Origin: SIG607 sp045537575
GTDB taxonomy: Bacteria; Bacillota; Clostridia; Oscillospirales; Acutalibacteraceae
Direction: 5' to 3'
Assembly (NCBI GenBank): GCA_045537575.1
Contig: JAZSPU010000053.1
Span: 1 to 57,438 of the forward strand
Length of the DNA: 57,438 bases
The notes under the pieces are model-generated. The model saw nothing but the letters and a program-made list of their open reading frames with translations. It did not search any database and was not told where the DNA came from. Position numbers and translations under genes: made by a program. Each line of letters starts with the position of its first letter. The first letter of the stretch is position 1. This document shows positions 24,426-32,277 of this stretch, piece after piece.

Positions 24426-25253
24426 TTATTTTAGTGCTATAAGGGCTGCAAGGTTGCCCCGTTTACCCTTTGTGAAGCGATGGGAATGGAAGATATCGGG
24501 GTGACAGTTGGTGCAAAGGTCGGTCACGTCAATATTTTCAGGTTTTATTCCTGCATTAATTAAAATTTCTTTGTTGGTCTCCCAAAGGTCCAGCATATAT
24601 TTGCCGTTGTCTTTTTTTATAAAAATTTTATCCTTATTAAGATAGGGGATTTTTGATAAGGGGGTATATACAACGTCGTCAACCTCATAACAGTTTTGAC
24701 AGATAGACGGCCCTATAGCGCAAATTATATCACTTGGGGATGAGCCAAAGGTATCCACCATTTTTTCTATTGTTATTCTTCCTATTTCACTTGCAGTACC
24801 GCGCCAGCCTGCGTGAGAGGTAGCAACAACCTTTTTTACCGTATCGCAAAAGAGCAACGGAGTGCAGTCAGCGTACTGAGTAACCAACGTTACGTCGGGA
24901 ATATTGGTAATAAGTCCGTCAACATCGGTGTAATCTCTTCCTTTTACTATACCCTTGCCGATATCGTCTTCGGTTACTATTCTTACGTTATTGGTATGTG
25001 TCTGCTGAGAAAGTACCGCTTTTTCGGGGTCTGTGCCAATAACTGCGCAAATGCGCCGATAGTTTTCGAAAACCTTTCTTTCAGAGTCTCCGTTAGTAAA
25101 GCTCATATTCATCGAAGAATACATACCTTCACTTACTCCGCCGATTCTGGTGGTAAAAGCGTGACGAACGATATTTGATTTATCGAAAAGAGGAAAGGTT
25201 ATATATAAAACTTCATTTTTCTCATTTATATTCAGATTAGCGGAAGTGAGCAT
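24426..25253 (-). CDS. pgeF: Peptidoglycan editing factor PgeF (YfiH, laccase domain)
   Basis: A 275-residue cytoplasmic protein of the YfiH/DUF152 family, which removes misincorporated residues from muropeptide precursors in E. coli. The metal-site motifs are LSQQTHTNNVRIV, DCTPLLFCD, ATSHAGWRGT and IGPSICQNCYEV, with the terminal CHPDIFHSHR. The length is normal. It starts one base after the cpsB stop with GGAG, so it is cotranscribed with cpsB; a terminator follows. Confidence 0.94.
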   Translation of the reverse strand: MLTSANLNINEKNEVLYITFPLFDKSNIVRHAFTTRIGGVSEGMYSSMNMSFTNGDSERKVFENYRRICAVIGTDPEKAVLSQQTHTNNVRIVTEDDIGKGIVKGRDYTDVDGLITNIPDVTLVTQYADCTPLLFCDTVKKVVATSHAGWRGTASEIGRITIEKMVDTFGSSPSDIICAIGPSICQNCYEVDDVVYTPLSKIPYLNKDKIFIKKDNGKYMLDLWETNKEILINAGIKPENIDVTDLCTNCHPDIFHSHRFTKGKRGNLAALIALK

Positions 25254-25254
25254 A

Positions 25255-25974
25255 TTAATCTCCTTTTTTTATTATGCTTTCCAGTCTATCGGTGTTTTTC
25301 TTGATGCCGACCAGTTGAGAATAGTATTTCTCCTTTAAGACAGAATACGCTTTTTTTATTAAAACAGGGCGAAGATCAGTAGAATGTGCATCTGAAGCAA
25401 TATATGAAACGTATCCTCGTTTTATTAGTTTTTGAATTGTTTTCAGAGTGTTGGGATTTAAAACGGAGTCTGCGTTTATCTGCCCTTTTGCTTGGTTATT
25501 AGCAATTATTTTTAAAAGCTTTTTGAATAATTTATCCTTTGCGTAACGTTCAATATGAGCAAGAATTACAGTAATTCCCAAATCTCTGTCAATGCTTTGT
25601 ACTTCCTTTAGCATATATTCCGAAAGTGGAGCCATAAAGGGAAGCTCCAGTAAAAGTATGGTTGTACCTTCAATACAAAGCTTATCAAGGTCGGCGCATT
25701 TGGAAATACCGGTAAAATACTGAACCTCGTGACCTAGAAAAATTTGGGGAAGGTCTTCGTTTTTTGCCGCTTCCTTTAAAACCTCATAGGCGGTACGGCA
25801 TTTTTTCAGATGAGCTTCAAGCTCTTCGGCTTCGGGATAAAAATGTGGGGTACATATAACCGAAGAAATACCGTTTTCTTTTTCCTGTTTCAAAAGAGCA
25901 ATAGAAACGTCTAAGCTTTTAGCACCGTCATCAATGGCGGGGAGAATATGTGAATGAATATCAATATAACCCAT
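25255..25974 (-). CDS. cpsB: CpsB/CapC family tyrosine-protein phosphatase (PHP domain)
   Basis: A 239-residue metal-dependent phosphatase that dephosphorylates the CpsD-type tyrosine kinase in capsule control. The PHP metal motif DIHSHILPAIDDGAKS is at residues 5-20. CTPHFYPE, LGHEVQYF, LAHIERY and ASDAHSTDLRP supply further His/Asp ligands. It lies after cpsC and cpsD, with a terminator-like hairpin between. The symbol follows the pneumococcal naming. Confidence 0.93.
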   Translation of the reverse strand: MGYIDIHSHILPAIDDGAKSLDVSIALLKQEKENGISSVICTPHFYPEAEELEAHLKKCRTAYEVLKEAAKNEDLPQIFLGHEVQYFTGISKCADLDKLCIEGTTILLLELPFMAPLSEYMLKEVQSIDRDLGITVILAHIERYAKDKLFKKLLKIIANNQAKGQINADSVLNPNTLKTIQKLIKRGYVSYIASDAHSTDLRPVLIKKAYSVLKEKYYSQLVGIKKNTDRLESIIKKGD

Positions 25975-25983
25975 AGTGCCTCC

Positions 25984-26018
25984 AAAAGAAAACCGGCGTA
26001 ACAGTATTATTACGCCGG
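25984..26018 (-). terminator. Hairpin between cpsD and cpsB
   Basis: A perfect 9-bp GC-rich stem (CCGGCGTAA / TTACGCCGG, 8-nt loop) is followed on the minus strand by TTTTCTTTT. It probably attenuates readthrough from cpsCD into cpsB-pgeF. Confidence 0.75.
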
Positions 26019-26025
26019 AAAAATT

Positions 26026-26742
26026 TTAATACTTGTACTGATATTTGTAGCGGTATGCAGAACGATATTTTCTGTAAGAATATTTTTTTGAGTTTTTAGA
26101 GTTAACATCATTTATGATAGTACCTAAAACACGGATGTTAGCAAACTTACAGGCTGCAAGAGCACGGCGTACATCGTCTTTTCTTGTACTGCCTTCCTTA
26201 ACAACAAGAACAAGTCCGTCAGTTTTGGGAGCAAGTGAAATTGCATCCGAAACTATATTTATAGGCGTAGAGTCAAAAATTATGTACTCATAGCGTTCTT
26301 TAAGATGCTCAAGCAAATCTGCTAAAGCTGCGGACTCAATCAGTTCAATGGGATTTGAGGGCAGAGGACCGGATGTGAGTACGTCAAGGTTTTTGCTTAC
26401 GTTCTGAACACATTCGTCAAAGGAAGAGGTTGCCGAAAGAATGGAATAAAGTCCTTTTGTGTTAACAAGCTTTAATTTCTTGTGAATGGAAGGACGGCGA
26501 AGGTCGGCATCAATTAAGAGAACGTTTTTGCCAAGCTGTGAAAAAGCAACAGCTACGTTTACAGCGGTTGTGGATTTACCTTCGCTTGGAACCGAACTAG
26601 AAATAACAAATGATTTATTTCCTGTGTGGGGGAGAGAGAATGAAAGATTGGTTCGGATTGTTTTGTATGCTTCAACAACAGCAAAAGGAACCTTTTTTGC
26701 CGTTGCTTTGTTATCGGAAGTCTGAACGTTTTGATTATCCAT
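26026..26742 (-). CDS. cpsD: CpsD/CapB family tyrosine-protein kinase
   Basis: A 238-residue cytoplasmic BY-kinase controlling exopolysaccharide assembly. Walker A is SSVPSEGKST (49-58), Walker A' is LLIDADLRRP (75-84) and Walker B is YIIFDSTP. The C-terminal tail has eight tyrosines in the last 20 residues, alternating with Lys, Arg, Ser and Gln (positions about 219-238), the autophosphorylation cluster. It works with the membrane adaptor CpsC, encoded 5 bases upstream, and with phosphatase CpsB. Confidence 0.95.
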   Translation of the reverse strand: MDNQNVQTSDNKATAKKVPFAVVEAYKTIRTNLSFSLPHTGNKSFVISSSVPSEGKSTTAVNVAVAFSQLGKNVLLIDADLRRPSIHKKLKLVNTKGLYSILSATSSFDECVQNVSKNLDVLTSGPLPSNPIELIESAALADLLEHLKERYEYIIFDSTPINIVSDAISLAPKTDGLVLVVKEGSTRKDDVRRALAACKFANIRVLGTIINDVNSKNSKKYSYRKYRSAYRYKYQYKY

Positions 26743-26747
26743 TTTCT

Positions 26748-27479
26748 TTAACCTCCTGTAGAAACATTACCCGTTTTAGAACGGTAAGCGTAAGTGGGAC
26801 TGTTGTCAAAATCGGGTACTGCGCCAAGTACGGGAACAGCAAAGGTTTCAACAAAATCTTCCTCACTTTTGATAGTTTGGTCAAGGGAAGCAATGAGAAT
26901 GAGAAGCAAACAGGTTGCAACTGCGCCTAAGAAACCGAAAATAAAGGTGGAACTAAGGGTACTGGGGTAAACCTGTGACGTTCCGTAGGCCTTGTCCATA
27001 ACTTCAACCGTTACGGGCGTGAGCTTGTCTGCCATATACTGAGGACAAAGCTCGGTAAATGTGTTTACGATAAGCATTGCTTCTTCCGGATTAGTGCTTT
27101 TAAAGGTTATGTCGATAAAAAGGTTTTCATCATCTCTTTTAGAAATGCTGAAAGCACCCTTTAACTGTGTGAAAGAATATTTCTCACCAATGGCGGTAGA
27201 AAGATTTTGATAAATACCTTGAGACTTAAGAATATCCACACAGGTATCAACAAGATAAATGGATGCTGACAAATCGTTGGTCTGAATAGAATCATCACGG
27301 TTATCGGTGATAAGACCGCCGTTTGTAATAAGTATAGAGGCTCTTGCGCTATATACGGGAGTGGCAAGGAAATTGCAGTAACCGAACGCCAAAGCGGCGC
27401 AAAGTACGGCAACTATTATCACCAGCCATATACGTTGCAAAATAATAGAAATAATCGAGGAAAGGGATATTTCGTTCAT
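26748..27479 (-). CDS. cpsC: CpsC/Wzz-type polysaccharide chain-length protein
   Basis: A 243-residue membrane protein with an N-terminal helix (residues about 15-38, IWLVIIVAVLCAALAFGY), an extracellular Wzz domain with the PVYSARASILI strand, and a second helix near 195-215. Its cytoplasmic tail activates the CpsD kinase. It is the first gene of cpsC-cpsD, with its own promoter. No polysaccharide biosynthesis cluster follows directly; the export genes at 54.9 kb may be related. Confidence 0.92.
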   Translation of the reverse strand: MNEISLSSIISIILQRIWLVIIVAVLCAALAFGYCNFLATPVYSARASILITNGGLITDNRDDSIQTNDLSASIYLVDTCVDILKSQGIYQNLSTAIGEKYSFTQLKGAFSISKRDDENLFIDITFKSTNPEEAMLIVNTFTELCPQYMADKLTPVTVEVMDKAYGTSQVYPSTLSSTFIFGFLGAVATCLLLILIASLDQTIKSEEDFVETFAVPVLGAVPDFDNSPTYAYRSKTGNVSTGG

Positions 27480-27528
27480 ATTTTTACTCCGTTCTGCAAA
27501 AAAATAGTAAATACTTCATACACAGTTT

Positions 27529-27557
27529 ATTATATAACAACATATTCGCTAAGTCAA
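27529..27557 (-). promoter_or_regulatory. Promoter of cpsC-cpsD
   Basis: On the minus strand TTGACT, a 17-bp spacer and TATAAT, about 50 bp upstream of cpsC. Confidence 0.7.
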
Positions 27558-27559
27558 GT

Positions 27560-29299
27560 TTAAATAGTTTTATCATTTGGCAAAAGGGGAGTGACGAACA
27601 AGGTTTTTTCGTTACTGTAGATAACCATACCGGGTTTGGCGCCATTGGGCTTTTTTACGTATTTTATTAACGTATAATCAACGGGCACCGAGGAAGAACT
27701 TTGCGCCTTTGAGTGATATGCGGCAATAGAAGCGGCAAAAACAAGCTCTTCTTCGCTTATTTCTTCATTATTGCAGACTAAAACGGTATGGCTTCCCGAA
27801 ATGTTTTTAGTATGAAACCATATATCTGTTTTCTTGGCTACATTGAGGGTAAGCTTGTCATTTTGCTTATTATTTTTGCCAACAAGGATTTTTCTCCCAT
27901 TGGGTGAAAGGTATTCTCTGAAGGTATCGTTTGTTTTAACCTTTTTCTGCTTTGAGGAAATATGCAGAACGCCCGATTCCATAAGCTCTTCTCTGATTTC
28001 ATTAAGCTCCGAAAGGGTTTCGGCACGAGTAAGAGCGTCAAGTACGCTTTCAAAATACTGTAGGTCCTTTTCATCCTCTTCAATAAGACCTATAAGCATT
28101 TTTTCGGCGGTATAGGATTTTTTGTACTCTTTAAAATATTTATCGGCATTTACTGCAGGCGGTAGGGCTGGGTCAAGGGGTATAACTATTTGGGCAAGAT
28201 TTTCGTCATAGTAATTACTTAGCGTTACACTTTTGCTTCCTGCCTTTATGCAGTAAAGATTTGCTTTTATAAGTTCGCCGTAAATTCTGTACTTTTCTCT
28301 GTCGGCGCATTTAGCTAAGTCTTTTTTTCTTAGTTCCCGTTTACGAGCAGTTCTTTGCATAAGCACTGTCAGCAGTTTATAAATATCTCCTGCGGCTCTG
28401 CGTATTCTTTCGGCATTTTCTTTCCTTTGATAAAAAGCGTCGAGAGTTTCGCTGAAGGAACCTAAAAGCTCTCCCGTAAACTGCGGATTATATTGAGTGA
28501 TTTCGGTAAATGAAAACTCTTTGGGCAGACCTTTTTTATCGGTTAAAAGATAGGGCTTGTTATTTTGGGTTATATCACGTAAAAGGCTGTTAAGTACGCC
28601 CGTAATATTCATCTTTTCGCCGTCTGTTAAATCGCTGACAGGCTTGGAAAAGTCGTTTGCTATGCGTAAAGCAATTTCTCTTGCTACCAAAGGCGAAATT
28701 CCTTCAATAGTGTCTAAAACTGCATCGGTTATGGTACGGTTTTCTTTGCTTAAAATTTCAGTTGTTATTACGTCGGTTTTTACCGATAAAATATTAAGCT
28801 TTTTGGGGGCGGCAGGGGGAGTGTAATGAGCACCGGGCTGAATAATTCGAGGGCTTGACTCTAAATCGCTTCTTCTTATAGCATCAAGAATTACAAAATC
28901 AGAATCAGTAAGTATTATATTCGGCTGACTGCCTATAAGCTCACAAATAACTTTAGGATAGATTACGTCTCCCATTTCGTTAAGAGAGGAAAAGGTAAGG
29001 GTGAGCACCCTTTCAAGTCCCGTTTGCTCTACCGAAACAAGTCGGGCAGAGCTTAGATATTTTCTAAGCAGCATACAAAACATTGGCGGTGAGGGTGGAT
29101 TATCAGGCTTATAGGAAGTAAAATGCACCCTTGCGCTGCCTTGACGGCTGGATAGCAAAAGCCTTGAAGCACCCTCTTTTGAGCGCAACAAAAACACCAG
29201 CTCATCTTTGGACGGCTGGTAAATTTTATCAAGATGGGCGCCAATAAATAGGCTGAGTTCGTTTTTTATTTTGCTTAAAAAAGCTCCGTCAAGAGACAT
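27560..29299 (-). CDS. rqcH: Rqc2 homologue RqcH (NFACT family)
   Basis: A 579-residue NFACT protein that binds obstructed 50S subunits and recruits tRNA-Ala to add C-terminal alanine tails in ribosome quality control. The N-terminal NFACT-N domain (MSLDGAFLSKIKNEL, ELIGSQPNIILTD), the central helical coiled-coil region (about 290-440) and the C-terminal NFACT-R domain (NDTFREYLSPNGRKILVGKNNKQ, then TDIWFHTKNISGSH) are all present. Older annotations call it a fibronectin-binding protein. It is the last gene of the yhaM-DUF1858-trmK-rqcH group. Confidence 0.95.
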   Translation of the reverse strand: MSLDGAFLSKIKNELSLFIGAHLDKIYQPSKDELVFLLRSKEGASRLLLSSRQGSARVHFTSYKPDNPPSPPMFCMLLRKYLSSARLVSVEQTGLERVLTLTFSSLNEMGDVIYPKVICELIGSQPNIILTDSDFVILDAIRRSDLESSPRIIQPGAHYTPPAAPKKLNILSVKTDVITTEILSKENRTITDAVLDTIEGISPLVAREIALRIANDFSKPVSDLTDGEKMNITGVLNSLLRDITQNNKPYLLTDKKGLPKEFSFTEITQYNPQFTGELLGSFSETLDAFYQRKENAERIRRAAGDIYKLLTVLMQRTARKRELRKKDLAKCADREKYRIYGELIKANLYCIKAGSKSVTLSNYYDENLAQIVIPLDPALPPAVNADKYFKEYKKSYTAEKMLIGLIEEDEKDLQYFESVLDALTRAETLSELNEIREELMESGVLHISSKQKKVKTNDTFREYLSPNGRKILVGKNNKQNDKLTLNVAKKTDIWFHTKNISGSHTVLVCNNEEISEEELVFAASIAAYHSKAQSSSSVPVDYTLIKYVKKPNGAKPGMVIYSNEKTLFVTPLLPNDKTI

Positions 29300-29300
29300 A

Positions 29301-29978
29301 TTATTTCTCCAAAATGTTTTCTATGTAGCTTAAAATTTCGATAAGTTCATTTGCTTCGTGGGCTTTTGATTTAATATCCTTTATTTGATTTAAACAGCTA
29401 CGTATTCTTTTTTTCTGTTTTTCAATATAAAGCTTTCCCACTACTGTGTCAGGGGATACCTCTCCCACAAATTCATAACCTTTTTTATATGTTTTTTTAA
29501 CACCCGTAAAACGCACAGCCATAACAGAATAAAGCTTTGAAGCGTCGCTTACGGGAATTTCTTTTTGGATTTCAAAGAAATTATCAATTAAAAAAGAGCG
29601 CAAAAGCTCAGCACTGGTCATAGGTTGAAGCAAAAGCAGTAGGTCGGGATTTTTTATCCAATCACAAGACGATAAAATGTGACGTATAACCTCTCCGCCC
29701 ATTCCCGCTATAATTACGGTGTTAGCTTCATTTTCCTTTACGGGAGAAAGTCCGTCGCCAAGCCTTAAATCAATATTTGTTTCTTTAGAATTTTCAATAT
29801 TTTCCTTTGCCTTTTTTAAAGGACTTTCGTTAATATCACAGGCAATAATGCTTTTTGCTTTTCCGCTTTTAGATAAAGCAATAGGCAGATAAGCGTGGTC
29901 AGTGCCGACGTCACAAACCTTTGCCCACGTCGGCACAAGATCAAAAATTACCTGTAAACGAGGGGAAAGCTCACGCAT
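29301..29978 (-). CDS. trmK: tRNA (adenine(22)-N1)-methyltransferase
   Basis: A 225-residue SAM-dependent methyltransferase modifying A22 of tRNA. The SAM-binding segment CDVGTDHAYLPIAL (near residues 18-31) and the IACDINESPLKKAKENI loop match TrmK, as do VIIAGMGGEVIRHIL and LLLQPMTSAELLRSFL. The C-terminal part is helical. It overlaps the DUF1858 gene by one base and ends 1 base before rqcH. Confidence 0.95.
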   Translation of the reverse strand: MRELSPRLQVIFDLVPTWAKVCDVGTDHAYLPIALSKSGKAKSIIACDINESPLKKAKENIENSKETNIDLRLGDGLSPVKENEANTVIIAGMGGEVIRHILSSCDWIKNPDLLLLLQPMTSAELLRSFLIDNFFEIQKEIPVSDASKLYSVMAVRFTGVKKTYKKGYEFVGEVSPDTVVGKLYIEKQKKRIRSCLNQIKDIKSKAHEANELIEILSYIENILEK

Positions 29979-30178
29979 TATTTATCACTAAAGTACTCGT
30001 TGAGCTTTTCTACTAATGCGTCACAGTCGGTGTTGTGTACTGCACAAGCCTGTTCAATGGATTCGCCTCTTGAAGCAGGGCAACCGAGACAGTGCATACC
30101 TATTTCAAAGAAATATTTAGCACAACCGGTATCAATGTCAAGTACGTCGCCGATAAGCATATCTTTTGTGATTTTCAT
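29978..30178 (-). CDS. DUF1858 domain protein
   Basis: A 66-residue protein of the DUF1858 family. It begins MKITKDMLIGDVLDI and contains the family core FEIGMHCLGCPASRGESIEQAC, with the CxxC pair. These small domains are often found beside or fused to hybrid-cluster or iron-sulphur-related proteins, but the function is unknown. It lies 26 bases after yhaM with AAGGAAGG as ribosome site and shares one base with trmK. Confidence 0.92.
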   Translation of the reverse strand: MKITKDMLIGDVLDIDTGCAKYFFEIGMHCLGCPASRGESIEQACAVHNTDCDALVEKLNEYFSDK

Positions 30179-30204
30179 TTTAAATTACCTTCCTTTATTT
30201 TAAA

Positions 30205-31185
30205 TTATTTATTAAATAATATTGTTGGTTTTCCTAAATCACCTTTGCCGTGATTATAAAGCTTACGATTATCCATCGACCAGAGTCTGCCGGTAAATTC
30301 GCCCACCTGCACACCTTCAACCGCTTCCTTCATTTCGTAAATACGGGCATCAAGCATATCAAGTTCGCTTAAAATTTCGGCTTCAATAAACATAGGTCTT
30401 ACTGCTGCGCCAAATTCGGGGTCACCGTGATGGGATAAAAGCATATGCTCAATTAGATTAGAGGTTTCTTCGCTTACTCCCGTTTTTATGGCGGTTTCTC
30501 TGACAATAATTGCGCCCTCTGCTAAATGACCGATAAGATTACCCTTTACGCTGTATCCCGTAGCAATACCGCTGTCGGCAACCTCAAATTCTTCGGTTTT
30601 GGCAATATCGTGGAGTATTGCGCCCGAAATAAGCAGTTCTTCGTTAACAAAGGGGTAAATAGCACAAATGCTTTTGCAAAGACGGACAATAGAAAGGGTA
30701 TGCATCAAAAGTCCGCCGCGTATGGCGTGATGAAGCTTAAATGCAGCAGGCCAATATAAAAGAGCAAGTCTTCTGTCATTTAAAATAGTGGTAACCAGTA
30801 AGGAAAGCTCTTTATCGTTAAAATTACTTGCAATGCCGAAAAGCTCGTTATACATAGCGGAGCAGTCGTACTCGGCAGATTTTACATAGTCTTCGATTTT
30901 AACGCCGTCGTCACTGTTTACAGGACGGATGCGCTCAATTCTCAACTGGTCAACACCGTTATAAGGGGATATGCTTCCTCTTATTTTAACCAGAGAGTTG
31001 GCATCATATACACCGTGGACGTTTTCATTATAGCTCCACAGCTTAGCGTTGATTTCGCCCTCGCTATCAGTAAGCATCATATCAAGATATGTGTCACCCT
31101 TGGTCGAGGTTTTTTTATCTATACTTTTTATAAGGCAAAAACCTTCTACAAGATTTTTACCCTCTACAACAGGAGTAAATTTCAT
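30205..31185 (-). CDS. yhaM: 3'-5' exoribonuclease YhaM family protein
   Basis: A 326-residue protein with an N-terminal OB fold (about 10-95, GDTYLDMMLTDSEGEINAKLW) and a C-terminal HD domain (about 150-290) with HHAIRGGLLMHT, HDIAKT and MLLSHHG as metal ligands. Bacillus YhaM degrades RNA and single-stranded DNA from the 3' end. It is the first gene of a minus-strand group that includes trmK and rqcH, all linked to RNA or translation. Confidence 0.94.
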   Translation of the reverse strand: MKFTPVVEGKNLVEGFCLIKSIDKKTSTKGDTYLDMMLTDSEGEINAKLWSYNENVHGVYDANSLVKIRGSISPYNGVDQLRIERIRPVNSDDGVKIEDYVKSAEYDCSAMYNELFGIASNFNDKELSLLVTTILNDRRLALLYWPAAFKLHHAIRGGLLMHTLSIVRLCKSICAIYPFVNEELLISGAILHDIAKTEEFEVADSGIATGYSVKGNLIGHLAEGAIIVRETAIKTGVSEETSNLIEHMLLSHHGDPEFGAAVRPMFIEAEILSELDMLDARIYEMKEAVEGVQVGEFTGRLWSMDNRKLYNHGKGDLGKPTILFNK

Positions 31186-31215
31186 AACCGTTTCCTCGTA
31201 AATATTATTTATTAT

Positions 31216-31244
31216 ATTATACTACAATAGTTTCTCAAGTTCAA
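31216..31244 (-). promoter_or_regulatory. Promoter of yhaM operon
   Basis: On the minus strand TTGAAC, a 17-bp spacer and TATAAT. Confidence 0.65.
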
Positions 31245-31276
31245 GAATAAAAAACAGAGATTTTTAAACTAAAAAG

Positions 31277-31463
31277 CCTTCCCCTTTGTTATCAGGGGAA
31301 GGTGGGTTTTGCGAAGCAAAAGTCGGATGAGGTGTAGTTTATTTCCACCTCACCACCGTCTTCGACGGAGCCTCTCAAGGAGAAGCCTTTGATTTAGGCT
31401 CTAGGTTCTAGGGGCTAGTGGCTAGGGATTGATATCTTGTAGGGGATGGCATCTTGACATCCC
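31277..31463. repeat. REP-like hairpin cluster with 7-bp periodic tract
   Basis: This non-coding stretch contains consecutive small hairpins: CCTTCCCCT/AGGGGAAGG, TTTTGC/GCAAAA, GAGGTG/CACCTC, CCGTC/GACGG and GGGATG/CATCCC. A 7-bp periodic tract, CTAGGTT CTAGGGG CTAGTGG CTAGGGA, lies at about 31399-31428. Similar hairpin blocks with GGAAGGTGG and GGATGAGGTG are common dispersed repeats in gut Firmicutes as far as I recall. It fills the gap between yhaM and the 139-residue gene. Confidence 0.6.
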
Positions 31464-31467
31464 GTAT

Positions 31468-31887
31468 TTACTCTACGTTTGTTACCTTCCAACTGCCGTT
31501 TTTAAAAGCAAATGATATAGTTAAAACTTCATTGTAGTCTTTTGAATAATTCTGTTCATTTAAATGACAAATTTTTGCATTAACTTTACAGGTGATTTCT
31601 ATGTTTTTAGCAGATTGAAAAGAAAGTTTTTGCTTTGTTTTGAATTTTATGTATTGATCTTCGGTTAAATCTTCTTTAATGAATTTGATTTTTTTATAAT
31701 CACTTTTTGAAATAAATGTATCGGTCGTTTCCTCTTTGAAAATTTCTTCTATTTCACTAACGGTTTGATTGTTGGCAGATTTTAATAGGTTATTTACCTT
31801 TACAAAGGGAATGGAATAAAAAATAATTAAAAGTTGTGCAACAATAAATATTAAAATTAAAGGCACTATATAAAATCTTTTTTTCAT
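31468..31887 (-). CDS. Small membrane-anchored protein of unknown function
   Basis: A 139-residue protein with an N-terminal signal anchor (about residues 5-30, FYIVPLILIFIVAQLLIIFYS) and a predicted extracytoplasmic domain ending ISFAFKNGSWKVTNVE, a strand pattern like NTF2/DUF4878-type domains. I do not recognise the family. It is Lys- and Ile-rich and flanked by the hairpin repeat on one side and the ireB terminator on the other, so it seems monocistronic. The ribosome site is AAGGTGAT. Confidence 0.7.
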   Translation of the reverse strand: MKKRFYIVPLILIFIVAQLLIIFYSIPFVKVNNLLKSANNQTVSEIEEIFKEETTDTFISKSDYKKIKFIKEDLTEDQYIKFKTKQKLSFQSAKNIEITCKVNAKICHLNEQNYSKDYNEVLTISFAFKNGSWKVTNVE

Positions 31888-31921
31888 AATATCACCTTAA
31901 TTGATTATTTTTGCTTTCTTT

Positions 31922-31955
31922 ATAAAAACTGCTGTTTCAAAGGAAACAGCAGTTT
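31922..31955 (-). terminator. Terminator of ireB
   Basis: A perfect 13-bp stem (AAACTGCTGTTTC / GAAACAGCAGTTT) followed on the minus strand by TT. Confidence 0.85.
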
Positions 31956-31958
31956 AAA

Positions 31959-32204
31959 TTAATCGGCAATATAATATTTTACAAGATTTTGAAGCAGGGT
32001 GTCGCGATCAATACGTCTTATAAGGTTTCTCGCATTATTGTGCGTAGTGATATAGGTCGGGTCCTCGGAAAGAATGTACCCAACTATCTGATTGATCGGA
32101 TTATAACCCTTTTCTTTAAGCGCTTCATAAACCTGCAGTATTATCTTGCGGTTTTCCATTTCCTCTTCATTTATAAGGGAAAATTCCATAGTCTTATCAA
32201 TCAT
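31959..32204 (-). CDS. ireB: IreB family regulatory phosphoprotein
   Basis: An 81-residue protein of the IreB (formerly DUF965, YrzL) family, a substrate of the IreK/PrkC Ser/Thr kinase that affects cell-wall stress and cephalosporin resistance in Enterococcus. It contains the conserved TMEFS near the N-terminus, ALKEKGYNPINQIVGYILSEDPTYITTHNNAR, and the terminal LVKYYI. I chose the ATG at 32204 with GAGGTG upstream; the in-frame GTG just before overlaps that site. Confidence 0.95.
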   Translation of the reverse strand: MIDKTMEFSLINEEEMENRKIILQVYEALKEKGYNPINQIVGYILSEDPTYITTHNNARNLIRRIDRDTLLQNLVKYYIAD

Positions 32205-32225
32205 TTTTAACACCTCTTTTTTATT

Positions 32226-32254
32226 ATATTACACTATTTCTATAAAAAGTACAA
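32226..32254 (-). promoter_or_regulatory. Promoter of ireB
   Basis: On the minus strand TTGTAC, a 17-bp spacer and TAATAT. Confidence 0.6.
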
Positions 32255-32277
32255 GTGAAATTTTTGTGAACTTATTT

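Noticed and set aside
30000..30203. A 67-codon plus-strand frame opposite the DUF1858 gene
   Set aside because: It is antisense to a recognised family and has no ribosome site.
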